A DNA stretch of 64,000 nucleotides from Sarcocystis neurona (Eukaryota > Apicomplexa > Conoidasida > Eucoccidiorida > Sarcocystidae), in contig KL647306.1 of the NCBI GenBank assembly GCA_000727475.1, forward strand, positions 895,748-959,747. Reading direction: 5' to 3'. Under the pieces are notes generated by a model that saw only the letters and a list, made by a program, of their open reading frames with translations, had not been told where the DNA came from and did not search any database. The position numbers and the translations under genes are program-made. Below, in pieces: positions 56,198 to 64,000 of the stretch. Each line of letters starts with the position of its first letter. The first letter of the stretch is position 1.

Positions 56198-59100
56198 CGC
56201 CGTGGCTGTTGACAAAGACGCGGTTTGCAGCTGGGAGGATTCTTCAGCTGCTGCACACCACGCGCAGCCACCATGCAACGGGAGCGAGCCTTGTGTTGCA
56301 ACGGCTGCAGTGGCAAAGCATCCGAAGACGACTTGCAATATAGGAACACACGGCAGCCAGACGACGGGCCTGGGCCTTCCCGACGGGCAGCAGCACCACA
56401 GCAGCCGAGCCAACACGCTCCCCTCTGCGCCGCCGCCGCGGCACCACCGACGCACCTGCCGCAGGTACAACTGCCGCTCCGTTGCTGCGCAAGCAGCCCA
56501 GCAGCAGAAGCTAAAGGCTTCTCCTCTGCTTCGAAACCAGCACTATCAGTAGAGGGACGCGCGGAAAAGTATACACAGGTGAGGTGTCACTGCGCACATA
56601 CGGACGTAGGTGTACGCATTGAGGTGAAGACGGCCGAGACCGGGAGGGGCCGTCTCGCAGCGCTCTCCGCAAGCTTCAGAAGCTGCAGCGGCGGCCGCAG
56701 CAGAGGCCCGACCGCATTTACGAGAAGCAGGCTGGGCAGCAGGATCACCAGTTACAACGGAGTGCGGCAAGTGTCGGACGTAGAGAAAACAAGCAGCAGG
56801 AGCACGCCGGGCCCAGGAAACGGAGAGCTGCAGATTTCGACGACCCGCAGCCAAGACATCCACACCGAAGCAGCACAGCTACAGCAGGAGCGACAACAGT
56901 AAGTACCAGGAGCAAAAGCGACCGGTGAAGAAGAGCCGAGAAGCAGTAGCGGGAATGATGTGCTGCACGAAGAAAGCCTCTCGACGCTGACAAAAAGAAG
57001 CTGTAGCCTGGCACCTTTACAACAAAGCAACTGCTGTAGCGCCGCAGACGGTGGCATGGGTCTGCAGCAGCCGCACTCGACTTGGCCCGCTTCGCTGTTT
57101 CACCACTGTGAACAAAAAAGGGGACATGCAGAAAGACGACAGCCTCTGCCGTCGTCTCCTTTAGAAATCCCGCACGGCAGAGAAGCTCCTGCCCTGTTGC
57201 AGCCGCGGCCGCTAAATGTCCGCCACATACTCCGCAGGCAAGACGTCACAGCGCGACGACTACTGAAATAGTCACTTACTTGCTTGCACGCACACATGTG
57301 CGTATACAGGCGTACGTACATTTGAAAACATATATATATATATATATGCGTCAATTTCTATATGTGAAGGCTGTCGACACCTATCTGCCTTGTCTCTCTC
57401 TGTTGAACAGGGTGTGCGCGCTTCCAGAAACGGTGACTCCACGCATACGCGCAGGAAGTTGTGCGGAGACAAGTCGTACAACGGCGAAAATCGAGTCAGA
57501 GAAAAGCGAAGACGCCCTGCTAGGCATGCACTTGAAGCGGCACGCATGCACAGGGATCCACACGCACGCAATACATATAAAAAGACGTGTGGGCGTCGAT
57601 CCACAGCTCCTACGAAAACTGAGAGAAAGGCGACCGAGAACGGGCGCAGGAAGAAGCGGGCACTGCAGACACAACAGGTACAAGCACCCGTGCGTTGGTT
57701 ACGGGGCTCGTGCAGAGGACCTGCACCGCGTAAATAAGTGGTAAGTACACGGTAATACGCAGGACGATGAAGAAGGCGCTGCTGGAGCACCACAGCTCCT
57801 CTTCACCTGCGCGACGAACGGCAAATCAAACTTCCTCAGAAAAAGTGTGCAGTTCCCCTTGAACACGTGTAGAAGTCTCGCAGCACAGACGTATGGCCGT
57901 ACTACACACGCAGTCGTTGACAACGTGGGTATACCACGCCCGATACCTCGACACATGCATACATACTGGACGAGACGCATACACGAGAACGGGTGTACGT
58001 GGTATACCACGTGCAATATTTCGATATATTAATATATATACTGGACGAGTCGCGTACACGTATACGCAGAATACGTGTAGACATAGAGAGAATGGACGAG
58101 ACGCGTTCGCGCGTATGCAGTATACGTGGACATTCACTCTGTCCTGTCTATATACGCGTACGTATAAAATACGAATACAAGCAATGAGTATGTACACTAG
58201 TTTTGTATACGTACATGTAGGGACTCGTGAGTGTGCTCGCACCTTCGTCAAGCGAGTTCACGGAAGAAACTACGGGACTACGCTTTTCGGGAAATACTAC
58301 GTCGACTGCTTTCGGCCTCTCCAGGTGAACACGAAAAAGAAAATTGTCAAAATGAGAGTGCCGGGACACCCGTCTGTGAACGAGCGGGTGAAGTATGCGT
58401 TAACACGTCTACTGATACATGTGCAAGGTTCCAGCTGAGCAGCTACTTCTGTTGCTTGTAGAGCACAGCAAGCAGCCGCTATTACTTACACCGCGCCTAA
58501 CGACCGGTCACAGACACGCAGCGTGTGCTGCAAACCAGAATTTGTGCTTGAATCGAGACGCAGAAGACGACAGGTGCACAGCTTGACTACAAATAAAATC
58601 TTGCAACAGAAATCTCACTTACGTGTATGGTCAGACACGGCGAAGACACTGAAGCACGTGCTGACGCTGCGAAACACATCGACTAGATAAATTAGATAGG
58701 AAAAAGGAGATGGCCAAGTCGTGAACCTTACCTTTTTTGCACAGTAAAGTTCATATGGAAGAAGTAATCACTGGCTTCCAGGGGTTCTTAAAAAAGGACC
58801 CTGTAGACACCCGAATGACGCAGCGTACCAGAGTATTTCGAAAGTCTTACGTCGACACCAGAAGAAAATAATGCAGCTGAAAAGTGAAGAAGCTTTCCTG
58901 CAAAGCACCGAACGGGGTGCAAGATTTGCTCGCACTGCACAAGCTGTGTGAATTATTGAGCGACGCAGAGAGTCGGAGACGCGCTGTGCCGGAGAGGACA
59001 AAGGAAAAGACAAGTCAGCCTTTCTTTTCGCCTGCGTCAATGCGTGTGTCAAGTGGAACACAAAAACGCACAAAAGTGTAGAGAGGTCATAGAGAATTGA

Positions 59101-60524
59101 AGAAAAACAGTCACATAAAAACTGCCCCACTGGTGTGCACTAAGCAATTTTCGGAAACATCATCATGAAAATGCATTCATTCAAATATCAGGAAATGCAT
59201 GAAATAAAGCGTACTCGGTGGAGCGTGTTATGTTACATCTTTGAAGTTCAACCAGGTAGCATGTCGTGTAGAATGCGCTTCAGTTACTTCTGACGATGAA
59301 CACGTTTCATAGTTTTGCACCTGTGGCGCTTCCAGGTTGGAAAGCGGGCTTCTTCGAAGGATGTGGTCACGTAACGGTTTGTGCAGCCTTACGTGAGCTT
59401 AACAAAAATGCGTGCCAGCGTTGAAATAGTATCTTACCACTGAAAATTGAAAGGTGCGTTCAATTCATGTGCGTGGGAGAGGTGGTATGAAACGTTTGTA
59501 AATATTTCTCCTGTACATTCACCAGACAAATGTACTACGTAAGACGTTCTGCATTGCGTCTTTGAGCTCCTTCACTCAGCGAGAAGTCGCGCAGGGGGCG
59601 CTTCACACATTGCAGTGCGGTCCTACAGAACGGATTTGCAGCTCCGTCCTCGTAGCGCCATGGGCACATGGTTCTTGCTATCCTTCCAGTGAGAACCTCA
59701 CAATTATTTACCAGCGCTGTGCAAAGACCTACTGAATTAGAGTGAATTTAATTAAGGATCCTTGGATACGTGAACGATGCTGAGTCATTCAGACGCGTCG
59801 CGGTACCCTCGCAATGTGAAAGGCACACACAGTCAGGGTATACTTATGAAGCAGAAATATCAGTGTAACGATACTCCACAGCCCTTGACCTCGAAAACCT
59901 GTTGAAAACTGTACCACTGAAAGACTGGGAAAGATCAGAGCCCACGCGGGCTATTACTTCCGATTCACAAATCGAGGAGTTCTTTTCTTAGACCACGATT
60001 AGGTCAGGCGGACTGACCGCATGCTTAAATCTTCTGCACTCCTTCCGCACCGCTTGCTTCACCACGCAGTCATTGGATGCACTCGCTACCCGCTGTAAGG
60101 GAAATCATCACACTGTTCAGGAAGGAAGACCCTTTCTTGCACAGAAATTTCAGACACACTGCTACTCCCAGTGTCCTGTGCACGCGCTTCCCTGCATGCG
60201 TTTCAGGTGCGAGGTGACGCGGGCAGATCTTGCAATCACGCTCACTGCCACCACTGGGTATATGGTACCGTCAGAGCTCACGCAGCCTGAAGGTCGACCT
60301 TTTCCCCGGTCAAACTCTTTTTCCATTATTTTGTAAACACTCGTTACTGGAGAGGGCACGCTTGCCATATTGTCATACTTCGGTGCACTAGCGACGGATT
60401 TGTGCGTACTACCGTATGCGTGCCGGCTGAGCGAAAGGCATTGTATGTGCGTTTGTGTTTTTTCCGTGCTTCGCTCCACTGACAGAAACGCTTGTTTAAC
60501 GGTTTCTGCAAAACTGCAGTAAGC
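56198..60524. other. upstream of PSD; no secure gene
   Basis: 56.2-57.3 kb is CAG-rich with many overlapping ORFs on both strands, the longest plus 56225-56902; I treat them as compositional, though PSD 5' exons could hide here. At 57.78-57.88 kb a minus stretch (GNCTLFLRKFDLPFVAQ before GTGAAG) looks exon-like. A three-unit repeat lies at 57940-58140. Plus frames at 57893-58438 and 58884-59081 are somewhat protein-like but lack domains. From about 58.5 kb the DNA is repeat-poor. Confidence 0.4.
57940..58140. repeat. three-unit minisatellite, about 60-65 bp
   Basis: The core TACTGGACGAGACGCATACAC, with variants TACTGGACGAGTCGCGTACAC and AATGGACGAGACGCGTTCGC, occurs near 57965, 58031 and 58091, each followed by a GTATACG-like block; TACCACG-x(3)-ATA-x-CTCGA separates units. 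Confidence 0.7.
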
Positions 60525-60734
60525 ATGTCGAGTACGTCTCGTAGCGGCCTTACCGGGCTGCGGTACCTGCTGTCGGAGATCAAGCAGTTTGCTCCACCGT
60601 GGGTGCCGCTGACTATCGTAGGTGTTCCCTGTCTCGCGAATGCTTACGGCATGATTTTATTCAAACGCCACAACTTTTTCAATAATAAGCCGAGTGAAGA
60701 CGCTTCGGGGTATAAAAGCAGTGCAGCAGAGTGA
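60525..60734 (+). CDS. small single-span membrane protein, 69 aa
   Basis: It starts at ATG 60525 (GTAAGCATGTCG). The reading frame extends upstream, but this start gives MSSTSRSGLTGLRYLLSEIK, a plausible basic N-terminus, followed by FAPPWVPLTIVGVPCLANAY and GMILFKRHNFFNNKP, then a hydrophilic tail ending KSSAAE. One hydrophobic span (about residues 25-45) is flanked by charged residues. Size and topology resemble small accessory subunits of mitochondrial respiratory complexes, but I do not recognise the family and this is only analogy. The segment lies in repeat-poor DNA. A CTGCAG just before the start could be the acceptor of an intron in the 5' leader. Confidence 0.5.
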   Translation: MSSTSRSGLTGLRYLLSEIKQFAPPWVPLTIVGVPCLANAYGMILFKRHNFFNNKPSEDASGYKSSAAE

Positions 60735-63700
60735 AAAAGAGGGACGACGCGTGCACACTCAAACATAGGACAACTTTTCCTCGTTGAAGCCCGCGCGTCA
60801 CTCCAATTCTGAACAGCGGAAAATTAATTTGCTCGTTCTTCATGCAGAAGAAAGCGTCGGGAGGAACGGGAGCAGCATTTGCCGCCGGGGGCGAGCTTAA
60901 CACCGTGAAAGGGCATCCATACTTTAGTGGACATACTAATAGTGGGCGACACGAGGAGCTACATGGGTCACACTTTGAGTCATTTTTCTGCGTACAACCT
61001 GATAGATGAGGCACCAATTCTACACAGCATGAGGAGGGGCTACCCGATTTTTGCCGGAAATCTTGTCGTCGGACTGGCGAAACTATCACGTTGAACGGGT
61101 GAAAGATCGACTTCCAGAAAGAAAAACACAGATCTGGTGGAGAGGAGATCCAGGACAGTCAGTCCCCTCTACGCTGGATGAAAAGATAAGAAAAAGATTT
61201 TCTCTTTTGCCTTCGTGTTGAAAGGGAGCGTTCTTGTAGCTGCGCGTGCACCTGCCTTTACCGAAGAAAACCAGGGAAGGGGGGGAAGCGGGCGGGCCCT
61301 CAGCAGTAGCTAGTAGCGGAAAGCAAACGAACTACACTTCGCGTACCCGCGTGAGTACGTTTGCGTGTATCTCTTCATACGTCTGTGCAAACGTAAGTGT
61401 CTCTACATGTGTAAGTGTGAAGGTGTGCGTACACTGGATGATTCTGCCGAGCGGTGACACGTGTGCGTTTGAAAACGATTAGGTACATTAGTTGACTACG
61501 CTTTCTCTTTCAAGAACACGTCGCTATGAAAGCAGATGCTGCTAGAAGACAGTTGTGTCTCCGCTGTGTGAATGTGCTGACGACGTACGTACGTATTCCT
61601 GTACCAGTGAGCGCTGGTGTCCCCGAACACAGTCAATCGCTGCGAGTTTGCAGTGAATACTACATTACCGGGACTTGAGCGAGTTGATATGTGGGAAATT
61701 CAGAATCGTCTGAATGAACGGGTCCTCGGTGGTGTTTATGCATCTATAATTCTGTGAGTTTACGCATGTACGTATGTACTTCATAAGCTTTGGTGTAGCC
61801 CCGCCACCATTACATGCGTGCTTTTATGGGCGTGTGGGTGCTGCTGTGAATACATTGCACTTCAATAAATACTACGGGCAAAATCCCGATTATAAGCGAA
61901 AAGCTGCAGAACAAGCTGCAGGCGTATAGCAACTTGCTTCGTTGCCTCGTTCCACTTTTCGTATTGATTGGTGCTACTGTACAAGTTGCAGGGGGTGGCG
62001 AGAACGCGGCCGCAGGTGACCACAAAGAAGTCAGCTGCACGAAGCTGTCTCTGGCAGTGTCACTTGCGCGGTTCGTACATAGCCACAAGCCCCCGGATTT
62101 GTGTCCACGAGCACTAGCGGAGCATGGGCACGAGGGTGTGTCCAAACGTTTTTAGGCAGACACATGTGGATATGTGCATTCATGTATTACTCTAGAACCA
62201 CACAGAACTGCGCGAGAGCACTCGTGCGCTAAAAGGAGTCCTACGTGTATTTGCTGTGTATCTCTTCCCTGGCACGGCTAAACAGATGGAGCACACGCCG
62301 CGGCCGATAACCGGCGGAACCCTTGGCGGTTTGCGTGAGCCATTCGCGTGTCAAACGACTTCGAAACAGGGGCATATTAGATGTTTGAGCAACGTGATTT
62401 AGTGTGATGCTTCCAGCGAAGTGGGTTTCCCCTTACGCAAGAGGCCTACGTTAGTGCATTACAGTCACCTTACTGGATCTTGGTAGTGTCTAAGCGAGGC
62501 CGCACCTGGCAAGGGCTTGTCACGCGCGGTTCTACACTGTGTTCGCGTCCCGGGGGCTGCGCTGCCGCCGCAAGTCCAGTGTCAGTCACAAGTGAATGTC
62601 TAGCGACAACCGTGAAGCTTTCACAGTCAGACGTTGTTGATGAAGCGCCAGCCCTTCGCCTGCGCTGCGTAGTACTAAGCTTGACTATTCAAGCACCATC
62701 TGCTTGGAAGACCCTCAGGCCTTTTCACAGGAAATATTTTCCCAGACCGTTACTGTCCGTCGAGGGGGACCTGCCGGGGAACAAAGCTGCTAGGGAGGTA
62801 GATCTTTCGTAACTGTACTATGCAAGCCACGCGGATCTGGTAGCTACGGACCAAAAGGTAGATGGAAGTTTCAGCCCACCACTAAGTCTCTCCCAACAAT
62901 GGGCTCCTGACTGTGAATATGTATTTATATGCGCAACTGAGTATGCCAAGCGACAGCGAAGACCTCTTTGTGTTGGCATACTGGAACTTATTAATTCTCG
63001 TTGTGGAGTGATATTAATACAAGTCACACCCCTGTTACGCCTGGAATTGAGGCGGAGACCCCTGTGAAGGGCACCTGCTGTTCAGCTGACAGGCGGGAGG
63101 TACGAGTGCCGGAGGAGGACATTTGGTGCGTTGTTGAAGGTATGCAGATAAACGCTGATATACTGTACGCCACGCCGAAACCCTATCGTCACGTGCTAGG
63201 GGGCGGTGACCTGGGCCACTGTGTGTTCGCGCCTGCACTTGCATTTCTCTGAAAATACACGGCGGCAGAGACATGCCATCCTCAGTGCCCAGTTCTGGGC
63301 TTGCGCAAGAAGAGGACTGGGTACCAGCTCAATGCTTTTGCGTCGGCAGCTTGTTCGAAATTAGCAGGACACGTAACCTGGCCGTGATCTACCTAATTAT
63401 GAAAAGGGCGCTTCTCGAAGCGAGCTGTGTTACAGCAAGCCGCGACCGACACGTGATCCGTCCTGATTAGAACACCAGACACATAATATCGGGAATCCGT
63501 CCATTAGCGATGTGCAAACGGTTATTTGGACAACTTGCTTTCAGGCCGTTCGCCCCTGGTTTTCGGTGCTCATAGTCGGTTAGTGTAGCGTACGCGCAAA
63601 CGTGATGATATATAATTTCAACCATTTGCACGTGTCTTCCGCACTTACAGGGAGAAAGCTCTCTAGCTATATATATATATATATATGACTGCTCGTCTGT

Positions 63701-64000
63701 GAGAAATGACCTCGTCTTTCACTGTCTCGTGCCTACCTCCATTTCTCTTCTGCTTTTCTGAATTTTAGATCCACGTAGGCGCCATCCCCGGTAATGTTAC
63801 CGCATGTGCTAGTCGGCATCATTCTACACAGGCGAACAGCCTTCTTGGCCGCTTATGATCGCCTGTATTTCTTTAGCCCATAGATCTTCTAAACATTGGA
63901 GGTACCCTCTACCGCCTACCAGGTCACCGCTCTCTGCTTCCGTCTGTAACGATGCTGGGAAAGGCGAGCACGATATGGCAGGCGCCCGGCCAAAACGCGC
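60735..64000. other. repeat-poor DNA without a secure gene
   Basis: ORFs of 65-136 codons occur on both strands at chance level. At 61799-61920 a plus frame reads TLHFNKYYGQNPDYKRKAAE after a TGGTGTAG acceptor-like site, and a hydrophobic then mixed frame follows at 61934-62155; no consistent splice joins them. Plus 62480-62812, 63001-63252 and 63273-63470 are further open stretches without domains; the first two lack a usable ATG at their start. A TATATATA run is at 63668-63687. Nothing is called. Confidence 0.4.

Noticed and set aside
56225..56902. Plus-strand 225-codon ORF
   Set aside because: Partly antisense to PSD exon 1 and CAG-rich; no domain.
62480..63470. Three plus-strand ORFs of 65-110 codons
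   Set aside because: The first two lack a usable ATG, none has a domain, and this number is expected by chance in 64 kb.
1..64000. Telomere-like AAACCCT arrays, tRNA or rRNA genes, CRISPR arrays
   Set aside because: Looked for and not seen; direct repeats here are minisatellites without spacers of uniform length.

Overview
The window looks like nuclear DNA of an eimeriid coccidian (Eimeria or a close relative such as Cyclospora). Three things point this way: intron-rich genes with GT..AG junctions, coding and intronic CAG/CTG trinucleotide tracts with Ala/Gln/Ser homopolymers, and a mitochondrial-type RAP-domain protein beside a phosphatidylserine decarboxylase (PSD). The species is not resolved. 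No rRNA, tRNA, CRISPR array, bacterial operon or telomeric repeat array was seen.

Layout. 0.6-8 kb: minus-strand Ala/Ser-rich genes, chiefly a 634-aa ORF with one membrane segment (1964-3868) and a 78-aa ORF (7693-7929). 10.9-27.2 kb: a minus-strand gene for a large RAP-domain protein, rebuilt here from eight exons whose phases add up to one 1287-codon reading frame. A 3-kb first exon is followed by short exons of 72-168 nt separated by kilobase introns full of minisatellites. 27.2-34.7 kb: mostly repeat-rich DNA without a secure gene. 34.7-39.7 kb: a plus-strand gene for an acidic, coiled-coil-like protein of unknown function (six proposed exons, 467 aa). 39.7-45 kb: repeat-poor DNA without a secure gene. 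45.3-56.2 kb: a minus-strand PSD gene rebuilt from seven exons (335 aa), ending with the self-processing site in an unusual LGSA form. 56.2-64 kb: no secure gene except a 69-aa single-span membrane protein at 60525-60734.

Functional picture. RAP proteins are mostly organellar RNA-binding factors, and this PSD lacks a secretory signal but has a basic N-terminus and a membrane segment, as mitochondrial PSDs do. The small membrane protein could also be mitochondrial, but that is inference. There is no operon-like organisation. The most striking structural theme is intron architecture: the sense strand of several introns ends in a CTG-rich tract that runs directly into the CAG acceptor, and several introns carry tandem minisatellites next to their donor. 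The window alternates between repeat-rich (about 1-32 and 46-58 kb) and repeat-poor (about 32-45 and 58-64 kb) segments.

All splice structures were worked out by hand from codon phase and homology; transcript evidence would be decisive.
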